64,000 bases of DNA, taken from NCBI RefSeq assembly GCF_020085105.1, contig NC_058051.1:18981455-19045454 (forward strand), given 5' to 3'. This document shows, piece after piece, positions 1 to 12,900 of the stretch. The notes below the pieces were generated by a model. It was not told where the DNA came from. It saw only the letters and a list, made by a program, of their open reading frames with translations, and did no database searches. Within the stretch, counting starts at the first letter, position 1. Each line of letters opens with the position of its first letter. A program made the position numbers and the translations under genes. This stretch comes from Siniperca chuatsi. Taxonomy: Eukaryota > Chordata > Actinopteri > Centrarchiformes > Sinipercidae.

Positions 1-2
1 CT

Positions 3-3000
3 CCAACCTCTCTTAACCAGTTACTGGATAACACAGGTATCCCAAACATGCCTCTTCGGCCCATACAGAGTAATACTGTTAGGGATGTTATGGGAAAGGA
101 CAGCCCCAAGTCTGCTATGGATCCAGAGAGACCACTCCACAGTAATTCCCAGAGTACAGATGTGTCAGCTGCTGTCACTACCACTGCCACCATAAATGAA
201 TCAGAAGCTAAACCCAAACTTGCTGTCCCAATCCCTACCAGCAGTCCAAATTTGCAGCCTGCTTCAATTCCCAGCTTGCACCCTAGCACCAACGTGAACT
301 CCAATACTACACCCAGCCTTAACCAAAACCCCATCTCCACCCTTGGTGTCAATCCCAGTCCAAATGTAAACCCAACACCTACCCTCTGCCCCACCCTCAG
401 TACTAACACTAATGCCACCACGAATGTAAGCCCCAACTCAGTCACTTCTGGTCAGAGCAGTCCTGCCTCCACTGTTAGTACCAGTTCTAACTCCAGCTCT
501 GCTCTAAACCCAGCCAGTTCAGCTCTAAAACCAAGCCCTAGTCCTAAACCTGTCACAAGTGTTCACTCAGTCATACAGATCCCTGCCTCTTCTAGCACCA
601 TTTCCCCCAACCAGATTACTGTGTTTGTCACCTCTAACGCCATCACCCCAGCCTCCACTCCCCAGGCACCTGCATCTATGGTCTCCACCATGGTGGCTGT
701 CCCTAACAAGAACATTAGACCTCAGGACATCCGGCAGCAGGCCCCTGTCCCCCGACCTCCTCACTTTATCGCCACCACCCCTGTATTTATCAACCCAATT
801 TTCCAGGTCCCAGGTGCGCCTGTGGCTCCCAATACCACAGTGGTATCACAGTCAGTCACCATGATGGGGCCTATTCAAGTGTCCACTACAAACATCCAAC
901 TATGTCCTGCCCCAAGTTCCACCCAGTCCTCAGGGGCTAACATGACAAGCACTCAGCCCACCAGAAGTACTATTGGACAGGTCCAGATTGCTACTAGTAT
1001 GTCCCCATCAGCCCCAGTTGGTATCCTCCCAGCTCCTCAGCAAATTAACCCAGGGGCTCTCAAAACAGAAAATCTAGGTGAGGCAGGTTCTGCTCAGAAA
1101 TCTAGTCCCCCGGTCCAGCAGCCATCTCCCCATCCAAGCCCTTCAGCATCATCTCCCTTTCAGCCACCCCTGGCTTCTCCTCCTCCCTGCTCTAGTCCTG
1201 GGGTTGTTAACTCCATCCGTAAGAGCCCCATGTCTCCATCTCCTACTACACAGGTGAAAAGTAAACCCACACAGGCCGCTGCAGCTGTTACTGGTACAGC
1301 TGACTCCCAGCAGAGTCCTGTAGAAAGACATGTGCAGGGGCCCACTGGGGCTGTGCCACCACAGGTCTTTAGTCCTGCCATTCAGATTGAAGCACTAGCT
1401 CCCCATACTACTGCTGCTCCAAACAACATTACTCTGCCTGCAGTCTCCTCTCCAATCCCAGTTCCTGGCCAAGTAGCTATTCCTGCTCAAGTTGTTACCC
1501 AGGCTCCAGGGTCTGCACCAGCTTCCGTTTCAAGCCCAGCCCAGGCTGTAACTTCTCAAGCTCCTATTGTCACTGTAGTTGGTACTACCACAGGTGTCTC
1601 TTCTGCTACCTTGCTTTCTACGGTTGCTCCTGTACAAAGTCCCGTACCGTCCATTATTCCAATTGTTGCTGGACCTGGACCTGTTCAGGAGGTTTCCCCC
1701 ACCACATCCTCTCCAGTTGCTAACCCCAGTGGAGTTCCGCCAGCTCAGTCTGACCCCCCAGCTATGGAGCCCCCTATGCCACCAGCTGCAGCACCTGCTG
1801 AAACCACTCAGACCACCCCAGGTAAACACACAACTGTGAGCTAAAAGAATCATTGGGTATGTATGCATGTATCAAATAAACAGGATAATGACCATATTCT
1901 GGCCATAATCCTACACGAACCTTTATATACCGTGTGTCATGCAACCTTAAGTATTAAGCTTTCCTGGGTTTGTACATTTACAAAGAATATTTGGCATTCC
2001 TGTTTTTGTTGCTATATGCAAAGCTGTTGCTAACTGGTGGTAGTGGAGGAGAGACAGTTATCCAAGCCTTCTGCTCATCACCTTACAAACATTTACATAG
2101 CCACACTATATGTGGTTTTAGTTGAGTAATCAGTGATATGTATTCCTGACTAATAATTTGTTTTACATATTCAAATGTGTCAGTTGAACTATTCAATAAT
2201 TTTTTCCCAGCACCTATTCAACAAGAAGTCCCACAGTCGCAGGAACCTGTTGCCAGTGAGAAGACCGGTAATTGTGGTCATCTTTGTTTCAAGGATTTGT
2301 TAAAAATGCTTGTATTTTAATTAGAAAAGAACAATTCCATATAATATCGTAATAGTCATTTGGAACTAGGTGGCATAGAAATAACTCTTGTTTTTGTCCT
2401 GTTCAGGTGAAGAGGTCTCGACGGGTTCTGAGCCAGGGTAAGATTTCTCATAACATTTGTATTCTTTTAACTGCTGTATTGTTGATTAGCTGTGGAATGC
2501 TTCATGTGCTGGGGTCTATTAAGGTGTCCCCTACTATTATCTATTCTATCTATTGATCACTGAAAAGTTGGCCTAGTCTTAAGACCCGTGCTCACGAAGG
2601 AAAAATGCTTAGACATTTCTAACTCTACTGAAACTCAGGGAGTTCTTTTGGTTGGCCAAGGGGGTACATGGTGAAAACAATGAGCCGCGTGGCCTCAGCA
2701 CTTGGTATGTATGATTAGCATGCAACAATATAAATATACTAATGCATGTCAGATGTTTAAACAAAAAAAAACAGCCCATCACAAAGCAAATTGTACCACT
2801 CCACTGACCTGACCTTTCCTGGGGATTGTCATAATATGGTGGGGAAGTAAAGCCATGTTTGTTCAGCACAGTTTATAGTTTACCGCTGTTTTTCCACTTC
2901 TATCACAGATGGGCAAAGAAAAGAAAGACGCCCATCAACTTAGTCCCAAGGTATGTATTTTAACATGTTTGCGCTGCAAAGACACAAGCAGTGATCATGT

Positions 3001-3463
3001 CGACGCAGTGGATGCTGTCGGGATGAAGACGGACAGTATCTGTGGTAGACGAGGAAAAACAGCAGAGTCCAGAGTGGTATTATATCTTTCTCTGAGTAGA
3101 GCAGAGTTAACTCGCACCCTTGCATATTTAATAACACATCCTTGTGTTGTCCTTCCTTCCTTGTCGTTTGTTGTTTTTCTATCTGGTCTTCCCAGAGCTG
3201 CTGTGGAGAAGCCCAAGGGACCAAGCCGACGCAGCTCCCGGGCAGAAAAGGAGGTGGAGGAGGAGCCAGTAGCGGACAGCGGCATTAGGAAGAGATCAGC
3301 CAGGCCTGGAACCAATGCTGCTGTAAAAGGTAACTTAAATACACAAGCAGCTTTTAAAGACATACACATGGCATTACTACCTTTTCTCTAATACACTTGT
3401 GTACTCTTTTTAACAGAAACTGGAGCGAGCCCCACCCAGGCCAAACGAAGGAAGTCTAAATAG
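3..3463 (+). CDS. ncoa6: Nuclear receptor coactivator 6, C-terminal part (5' end lies outside the window)
   Basis: Scaffold coactivator of nuclear receptors and of the ASC-2/MLL3-MLL4 H3K4 methyltransferase complexes, acting in the nucleus. Exons read by splice signals and frame: 3-1821 (already open at the window edge), 2211-2267, 2407-2437, 2909-2950, 3196-3329, 3417-3463, together 709 residues ending at a TAG. At the very start (bases 12-26) sits LNQLL, an LXXLL receptor-interaction box followed by DNTGIPN, matching the second NCOA6 LXXLL box and its flank. A long Ser/Pro/Thr/Gln-rich stretch holds NQITVFVTSN and TPVFIN, both as in human NCOA6 from memory. The small exons encode KKRKTPINLVPR, then a basic tail ending KRRKSK, also as in NCOA6. 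The rest of the large exon is low complexity, as expected. The first methionine, at base 48, is internal and not the real start. The exons of 31 and 42 nt are small but have good GT/AG sites. Confidence 0.92.
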
Positions 3464-4055
3464 CCTGTGAACTGTACTGTAAATGTTTTTGTTTTCCGCT
3501 GTGAATCAGTCGATATTGGTTTCTCTGTTCCCAGATTATGAATTTTCACTGGAGGAAGAAACCATGTACAGATTGTTTTTAAAAAGAATTATGCTATTGT
3601 TTTGTCCATGCTGTTATGTGAGATTGTAGTTAGAATGTGTGCATACAGTACGTGTTTGTGTGAATGTGCTTTTTATATTAAATGCTGGATTAATCATGTG
3701 AAGACTGATAATAGAGCTTGTCATGATTGTATAATTATGTTGTAAAACTGAATTAAATTTTCTACTGCTTTTGGTCTGTGAAACTGTGTAAGGTGATTCA
3801 TGTATTGTCCTAAGGTTGTTGATCATTTTAAGTTCAGTCTCAGCTTGCTCATTCTTTCCAGTGCTGCATTAAAGTACTGTATTATTGATAAGCACTAGTA
3901 GGAGGTGGAGTGTAATGTAAACAGTGAAGACTCCATTTAGGTTAAGAGAAATTAAAGCATTGACAGCACGTGATGCTCTAGGATATGTATATTTTTTTGC
4001 TTCCACCAGAAACAGGCATCCTGTATAAATGTAATAAAACTAGTGTAATTTGTAG
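3464..4055 (+). other. ncoa6: ncoa6 3' untranslated region
   Basis: AT-rich non-coding sequence after the ncoa6 stop. It contains an early ATTAAA near 3870 and a canonical AATAAA at 4033-4038, so cleavage is expected near 4050-4060. The exact end is inferred. No ORF of interest on either strand. Confidence 0.7.
4033..4038 (+). terminator. ncoa6: Poly(A) signal AATAAA, ncoa6
   Basis: Canonical hexamer about 570 bases after the ncoa6 stop and about 230 bases before the top1 start codon. It is the last good signal before the next gene. Confidence 0.65.
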
Positions 4056-4268
4056 TATCCACACTGCCATCACTGACTTAAAATTTTGGCTCAGGCAGGG
4101 ACCACGCACAGTAATTTCTCTCGGTGTTCAGGGTGGTGTGAGCATGCGCAGTTAGTAAACGTTGGGACTCCATTCCAGTCTGTCAGTGAGGGTTCCCTGA
4201 GCATCGCATCCTGAACAGCTGTCTACTGTGATAACTTCACCTGCTTTACAAACACAAACAACTTGACC
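4056..4268 (+). promoter_or_regulatory. top1: top1 promoter and 5' untranslated region, with an NRF1-like site
   Basis: This 213-base gap must hold both the end of ncoa6 transcription and the top1 promoter. GCATGCGCA at 4142-4150 fits the NRF1 palindrome, a common element of TATA-less housekeeping promoters. No TATA box is evident. The transcription start is not visible from sequence; it probably lies between 4100 and 4230. Confidence 0.5.
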
Positions 4269-7200
4269 ATGAGCGGAGATCATGGACATGGAGATTCTCA
4301 GGTACCTCTTAGTCAATAATTCATGTCTGTGGTCAGTTTGTATCAATTCCTTGGAAATAACTGACGAGTATTAATCGTCATGATATGAAATAACGGTTAA
4401 GAAATGATAGGTAACGTAATAAGTTACGCTGTTCTCTTAGTCATTTTAGTGAAAACAAAAAAGAAATATGTGGAGTATTTGCATTTTATTGTGGGAAAAT
4501 ACATGTATTTTAAGGTACATTTGTATGCCAATTGAAACTTGAATAACCGAGCTACCGGCATTTGCAAAATTGAAATATTAAAAACATCTTTTTTCACAAT
4601 TTCCAGGTCAATTCTGGATCTAAAGGAAGCGGTAGGTGCTCTGATGATGATTTCTATTCATATTGACTCTGATTTCCAATCGGAATCGTGATCTGTCTAC
4701 TGTTAGTTTTTAAAAGGACAGAAATGGCGTCCCAGAGACTAAGTCCCTTCTCCTCCACTCTCTTGCGGCTATTGTTCAAAAACAGGGTCTAAAGTGTACA
4801 CTTGCGACCCTCGGTTTTTTAATCTGCTGGGTTATTCCGAAAGGGCCTGGCGTCGTGTTTATTTTGCACGCTTTAGTTTTATAATATGTACGTGCAACTA
4901 CAACGAATTTTGGAGCCGAAAGTGGCAGAATTGGGGCTGAGGACTTAGTCTCTGCGCCATTTTCTTTTTCTGTAGCAGCCAGGGCGCCGATCAGAGAGCC
5001 AACTGTCTGCCGTGATATGGAGGCGAGAGCTGGGAGCTTATCGCCTATCCCTGCCCTGCCCGTGTCTCACCACCAGCTGCACGCACTCAGCCTCCATCTC
5101 TGTGCGAGAGACATTTATCTGCACTGCCAACAGGGAACGCTCACACATGAGTTTAAAACTTTAAGCTACAGAAAACAAAGTTGCACTACATTATTAAAAA
5201 GCATATGCCTTGAGTAGTCATTTTTTGCACAAATTAGAGCTTCCACGCAAGAGTATCCGTTACTCCTGCAAAGTTGAGAGCATTATTTCCCTAGAAGCTT
5301 AATTTGCTGCCTGATGAGATGGAAAGCAAAGTCAGTCTGTGGGAAATTATTTAGTTTATAACTGGGATGTGTGCTACTGTTAAATATAGCAGATAATACC
5401 CGTTATTAAACTGCCATGACAACAGGGCGCCACGAGGTGATGATCAAGCCAAGCCAGGTCTACCTCAGGAGGGATATCACTCAGCAGGAAGCATTTTAAT
5501 ATGAAGACTCCTGTAAAATCATTGTTATAGCCTAAACATTTTCTAGCTGCACTGAGAGCATGAAACTATTTTTACTCCTCATATTGACTATATCATATAT
5601 ATATATATCAGTATACTGTGGTGTTGTTTTTATTAACTATTATATATATATACTATACTATATAGACTCAGAGTATACTTATTTACCCATAGGCCAGAGG
5701 GACTAGAGAACACTAGCAACCAAGTAATCAGCTAAAGTTGAATAAAAGCCTGCTGAAAAAAGCTATTGTTATGTTAAATATTTAAATATTAGAGGAGATG
5801 AATGTTGTGAGGATACAGTTGGAATATTAAAGTGATCTTGTGGTAAATCTAAAGTATGACAAGGTTACTAATAAGTATCACTATCAGGTCCCTTTTCTTT
5901 TATGAGGGAAATACCATCTCAAAACACCACCATACAGGTGTGTCCTCGAGGATGAAGATGGAGGTTGAACCTCAGGGGCAGCTACAGCAATTGTGTGTTG
6001 GGGTGAGATGTAGGGCACTGAGAGCTAATTGGAGAGTGACTTTCAACAGTGGGGTAGAATACAGAAGAAATATGGAGGATGCTTTTTTCTATTTCAGCTT
6101 GTGTTATTGCACTTCCTGGCTCAAATAAATGCAAGGGACATCTACAGTAAATCTATAAGTGTAGACAATCAGATGTAAAAGACTGATTCTCAGATATACA
6201 CACTGGGCAAAAATATTTATTTTTTGTTCTGATATTTCTTTGCTGCTAAACAAGTTGATCTCTCCTTTGTGTCATAGTCACTCACAAACATAAAGACAAG
6301 CACAAAGACAAGGAACACAGACACAAAGACCACAAGAAAGACAAGGAGCGAGAGAAATTCAGGCACAGCAACAGGTTGGATATCTGCATCTTCCTCTCAT
6401 GTTTTTTTGGTCAAATACCAGACAAAATTCGAGTTGATGTTTTTGCATATGGAGTGACCAATGCACATTTCTTTAGCCCTATACCAATATTTGTGTTGTC
6501 AACAGCTGCTAAAATTATCATTTTTCAGTGTTACCTTTACCTACTAACATACTGTATATCCTCACAATGCTGTATTTTACCAGTATAAATTCTGTTATGA
6601 AGTGGTGGTTTTAGCTGTCATAACTGAATCTTCAATGAGGTGGATAGTGACACATTCCATGTATTTGGATGCAGAGTCTGCCAGTATGAAACGTACAAAA
6701 AAGCAAGCATTTCAACAAGAACATGAACAAATCACCCAGGGTACTGCTGATTTCATCGAAACTAATAGAACCTGCCATGTTAAGTCAGCAAACATACATG
6801 ACAAGGACTCCATGAAATCCACTTTTATGAATGACGTCTGCAGAGCATTTGTAATTTGTAATTGTAACCATTGTGGAACAGTTCTTATGTTGTTTTTTTG
6901 TCTAATTGAAATACTTGTGGGCTGTAGGATTAAATTAAATTCAGTTTTATTTATGTAGCTCCAATTCACAACAATTCAAAGTTATCTCATTGCACTTCTC
7001 ATATAGAGCAGGTCTAGACTGTACTCTTTATATTATTGTTAGTAGAGTCAGGACTTTGATCATTCTTATTGGCAGGTGTCCATGACACTGTCATTGTTTG
7101 TTAAAAATGGTTAAGTTTATATTGCTGGTGGTTGGTGCTTTGTCGATGACATCTTTTGTGCCTGTGCATCTGGTCCACATCTGACCTTGTGCACTTGATC

Positions 7201-9934
7201 TCTGACCTCTGTGGCTTCTGTGTTCCAGTGAACATAAGGACCACTCTGAGAGGAAACACCGAGACAAAGAGAAGCTGAAGCACAGTGACAGCAGCTCAGA
7301 CAAGCACAGGGAAAAACACAAAGAGAAAGACAAGGACAAAGAGAAGAGGAGAGAGGAGAAGGTTTGTTAATGGACAGTCAGTCTGCCTTTTATAAAAGGC
7401 TGTGCAGGCCTTTAGTGTAAATATTATATTTTTGTTTTCTCATTATTACAGAATTATTATTTTGTAAAATTAACTAAAAAGCTTTGTTTTCTCATGATCA
7501 CAAAATTAAGTATTTTGTGGTCTTGACATAACTCTCGTGTATTAATCTCTTCCAATGTCTTCATGAGACTGCCCTGGTGAGAAAACAAATTACAAAACTA
7601 ATATCAGCACAGACGGCCCCTATAGCCTTCCATGAACTCTGACTATAAGTTAAAGTTTACAACATTGTTTAAAAGAGGGAAAGTGGTTGAAGCACATTTT
7701 ACTTATCAAAGAGATATGCTAATATATCTTCCCCTGTTTCTCACAGATCAAATCATCCTATGTAGACAAGCCTAAAAAGGAGAAAGAAAATGGATATGTA
7801 AGGTAAACAGCATCTCTTTGTTGTGCCTGATAAATTAATTATAAAGCAGCTCTGGCCATAAGTCATTTTGGAAAGAATTCACTTCAAGCTTAGGCTTTGC
7901 TTGGTTATGATTAGTGGGATATTGCTTTACTAATATGCAGTTAAATCTCTTCAATGTGTGGCTTAGAGATGCAAGCTCTCCTGCCATTAAGAGTGAGCCT
8001 GAAGAAGACAACGGCTTCTACCCCTCTCCCCAACACAACAAGACCTCCAAACGAGAGTATGATGATGAAGAGTGGGTATCATGCAAATTAAACCAGATCT
8101 TTACCTTATGCTTCCTGTTCTGTCACTGTCAGTTCTGTAATCTGAGATACATTTAGATTATCTATATATTTGTTTACAGATTTGAATACAAGCCCAAAAA
8201 AGTCAAGACAGAACATGACAAAAAGGCCAAGAAGAGGAAACATGAGTACGAAGAGGATGAGGAAGATGAGGTTTATTATTTTTTTTTTTTTTTTTACATT
8301 ATTTTGATGAATACATTATCATATTCCCAGGGCTGGAGTGTCTGCTGTTTGTGTTCTATTCTGTTCTCTTCACTTGTTTCAGGACATCAAGCCCAAAAAG
8401 AAGACAAAAGACAAAAATGTAACAGAGGGAAAGAAAGCCAAAAAAGAAGAAGAGGAGAAGTGGAAATGGTAAGATAATTTTGATAATTTTTCCTCAGGAA
8501 ATTACACACCAAGGACAGTTAGCTGATATAAACAGCTACTGACAAGTAGATACTATAGTTTTCTTTTCTCTCATGGGTTGTATTTTATTGTTGTTTCTGG
8601 TGATTAGGTGGGAGGAGGAAAGATATACTGATGGCTCCAAATGGCGCTTCCTTGAGCATAAGGGTCCAGTGTTTGCACCTCCATATGAACCCTTGCCTGA
8701 CAAAGTCAAATTTTTCTATGATGGTGAGTCTGTCTGTGTAAAAAAAAGTTGTAATATATTATTAATTTTGTATGGTCAAGACTACAGTGTGAGTTTTCTG
8801 TATTTGTAGGTAAGCCTATGAAGCTTAGTGCCCCTGCTGAGGAGGTAGCTACATTTTTTGCCAAGATGTTGGATCATGAGTACACCACTAAGGACATCTT
8901 CAGGAAGAACTTCTTTAAGGACTGGAGGAAGGTGAGGAGATAAAGACATTTTCAAGTGTCTCAAGTTGAGCACATGAGCCAGAGTCTACAGAAGGTGTGA
9001 CGTTCAAGTATTTAAGTTGGACATGCTTCAGATGTCTTCTCTTTTATTTTAGGAAATGACATCAGAGGAGAAGTCAAAGATCACCGACCTGAACAAGTGC
9101 AACTTCAGTGAGATGAATGAATACTTCAAGGCCCAATCAGAAGCTAGGAAACAGCTGTCAAAAGAGGAGAAACAGGTAGGCCTACATTCATGCAGACTCT
9201 CCCAATCCTGAAACCATCACGAAATCTCTCACTGCATTTTCATATTTTCATACACTTTGTAGAAAAACAAAGAGGAGAATGAGAGACTCCTCCAGGAGTA
9301 CGGTTTCTGCATCATGGACAACCACAAGGAGAGGATTGGAAACTTCCGCATCGAGCCGCCAGGCCTCTTTCGAGGACGAGGCGATCATCCGAAGATGGGC
9401 ATGCTGAAACGACGCATCAGACCTGAAGACATCATTATTAACTGTAGCAAGTAGGTAATCTCAACACCACCGTTATCACCACCCTCACTGCCATGGACCT
9501 TTTCATTTTTAGTTTAGTTTTTAGGTATAAGATTCATAGGATAAACACAAAACCTGTCAGAACACTGATGTTAATATTATGTCTTGTCCTGAGTTTTTAC
9601 CACAAGATGGCCCTGTCAAACTATTGTAGTTATGTGAAAGTACATAGTGGGAGTAGTGTGTGAATTATAAGGGTAAGGTGTGAACATGTGTGATTGGAAA
9701 ACAGAATATATTAAGTGGGTGCTTGTGGAAGCTATTAGTCTGTCAAAAGGACACATGCAGACATAAACCTCACATTCATTGTCCTGCTCTTAACCTCTCT
9801 CTCCCTGCTCATCCTCTTTTTTCATTTTCTTTCCCATTATCTTCCATCTTCTCACTGCCATGTTGTGCTGGATTTATTTATAGACAGTGGGAATAATTTT
9901 CGTTTTATTTCTGTTATTCCATGCCTCAGGGGCA

Positions 9935-9971
<37 letters not shown>

Positions 9972-12900
9972 TTTACAGGAAGGCTAATTTGCAGCATTCA
10001 GTTGCCATCACGGAGACACCAGCAAAAGAATGTATATAGTGCATGTTGTATACATAGTAACACAGATGCACACGTGCCGGCACTCTGTCAAAGGTAGTTT
10101 TCCTGTCTGAGTACGCTGTGTGTGTGCAAACAATAACACGACCCAGGGAGGACATGTCGACCCCCACATACTGGTCATAATGGGGTTTGTTTTACAGTGA
10201 CATTTCTCTGTACACTATTGTCTCATAGCTGTAGTGTTTACAATATAAAGTTCATCTTAGATTGGCCCATAAAGATGAAAAAATATTTTATTGAAGTAGA
10301 TTCATTTTAGGTCTGTAATAAGTGCTGCTTATTATACCTATGAGGAATGCACCTTAATCAACACATAGGTAGAAACACAGTCTCAGTGGTCTCAGACAAC
10401 ACTGAGATGCTGTGCTAAATATACATATGGGAAAAGCTGTCAACACATTTCGCACCTATTTATAGTAAACCTGCCTCTTTTTCTGTAGGGACTCCAAGCA
10501 CCCTAAACCTCCCCCAGGAACAAAATGGAAGGAGGTTCGTCATGATAACAAGGTGACCTGGCTGGTATCTTGGACGGAGAACATCCAGGGCTCCATTAAG
10601 TACATCATGTTGAATCCTAGCTCCAGGATCAAGGTACTGACTTAATCCTAACTAAAGGAGTTTAAATATGTCACCAGTGATCCCTTGTTGAAAAAAATTA
10701 TCCATCTGTTTCCCTGTTGGATAAACAGTTTGTTGTGTGTGTGTGTGTGCAGGGGGAGAAGGACTGGCAGAAATATGAGACTGCTCGACGATTGAAGAAA
10801 TGTGTGGATCGCCTCCGTACCCAGTATAGAGACGACTGGAAGTCAAAAGAGATGAGGATCAGGCAGAGAGCTGTGGCACTGTATTTCATAGACAAGGTGA
10901 GGAGAAATACAGTAAAACTGTAATGATAAGATACAGAACAAGTGGGGAAAATATTACAAACACCAACATATCTTTGATTTTAACTTGTTATGTATATGAA
11001 AAAAGCACTGGATGGAGATTGAAATCTACCATCAGAGTAAGGTCCTCGCAATGTTACTAAGCATGTTAGCAATGAAATGCTGAAATTTACAGTTTTCATT
11101 TTACTATAGACCCCCTTTTATCATTTCTGTTAACCACAAGGGCTCCCTTCTTAAGTCTTGATAATGATCACGATGCGTGGCGTTTCCCCTGTAGCTTGCA
11201 CTGAGGGCTGGTAACGAAAAGGAGGAAGGTGAGACGGCGGACACAGTTGGCTGCTGCTCACTGCGGGTGGAGCACATCAAACTGTACCCCAAGATGGACG
11301 ACCAGGAGTACGTGGTGGAGTTTGACTTCTTGGGAAAGGACTCCATCCGCTACTACAACAAGATCCCTGTAGAGAAGAGGGTAAGAAAGGGAAGGGACTG
11401 TGAGGAGAGGAACATGGGAACGGAGGGAGAGAAGAGTTGGTAGATACATTAAAGCACAAAGCTGTGACTTTACGTGGTTTTATGGGTGGTGTTGGGTGTG
11501 TATTTGACAGTTATGTGAATTTAGTGTTAATGGGATAAGAATTTGCTACGCTGTGGAGGATGTTTGCACAGACAGGTGATCAGGCACTAAAAGCTTTCCG
11601 TTAGTTCTGCCTCAGAGGGTGGTCTGTTTCCTGCTATTACCGGAGTGCAAAGACACACAAACACACACAGATATGCAAACAGACACACGCTAGACATGTT
11701 CTGTATTCAGTCACAAATTCTTCAACAAGTCTGGGCACCATCTATTTGGCCACACTTCCTCTCTGCATCCTCACTTACACATAGAAATGCATACAAAAGA
11801 CACATTAACCTGTAATAAACCACCTGCACTTGTCATCATGAACAGGAATAATATAGCACCCCCATATGGCAGAAATGTGATTGTGCATCCCCGAACACTG
11901 TTAGTCTGACCTTGTTAAATGTAAGTGATTTCGTGCTAAATAAATCTTTGCTGATTTATTATCAGGTCTTTAAAAACCTTCAGCTGTTCCTGGAGAACAA
12001 GCAGCCTGAAGATGACCTCTTTGACAGACTGAATGTAAGAAACACACACATGAATATATGCCTCTGAGGCTGAACTGTTTAAATTGCTAGTTGTAATACT
12101 TCTGTCACTCTGTTTCCGCTTCCTCTCCAAACTGTACCCTCTTTTCTTTCTCCGTGTTTCCTGCAGACTTCTATTCTGAATAAGCACTTACAGGAGCTGA
12201 TGGATGGCCTGACAGCCAAGGTCTTTCGTACCTACAACGCCTCCATCACCCTGCAACAGCAGCTCAAGGAACTTTCCTGCTGTGAGTGACAGCAGCTTCA
12301 GCCAGTCACACACTGCTCACTTGTATAACACCCACATCGTTTCTAAGCACAGCTAAAACTCGTAATCACTCTTTACGGTTTTTCACAATTTTCCTGCAAT
12401 TCAACCAAAACTCACTTAGATAGTCTGATATTCTGCAGTGTCGAGTGAGAGGCGTACATGTACACACACGTGAAAAATAAATGTTTTTGCACTTTTTTAT
12501 GAATACAATTAAAAATGGTGATTAGATTTGACACAATTAAATTACATAAAAAAGTATTTCGTATCGTTATTTTTTTTTCTTAAATGTATATGGAAGTCTG
12601 AAAGATGAATTAACATTCTTAAAATGTCTGACAATTGCACAAAAATGTCTAGAAAAGTATAATAAGAAAAAGTATTTTGGACCAGTACACATTGCTGTAA
12701 ACTCAACAGATGATTCCACCTGTTGTTATCACAGAAACTTTCAGTAATGTATGAGAGGCTATGTAACCGGTGGCGTCTGTGTTGTGTTTGTTAGGACAAA
12801 TAATAAAACAAAAGACTTATTATACCTTGAAATGCATAACCACTGCAAAACTTGGGTCTGTAATTTCAAATTTAAATCATTTTAAACTACTTCTCCTGCC

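Noticed and set aside
2909..3391. 160-codon plus-strand ORF beginning MGKEKK at an apparent start
   Set aside because: It reads ncoa6 exon 4 in the wrong frame, runs through an intron and only enters the true frame in exon 5. The spliced frame (WAKKRKTPINLVPR) matches NCOA6, so the ATG is incidental.
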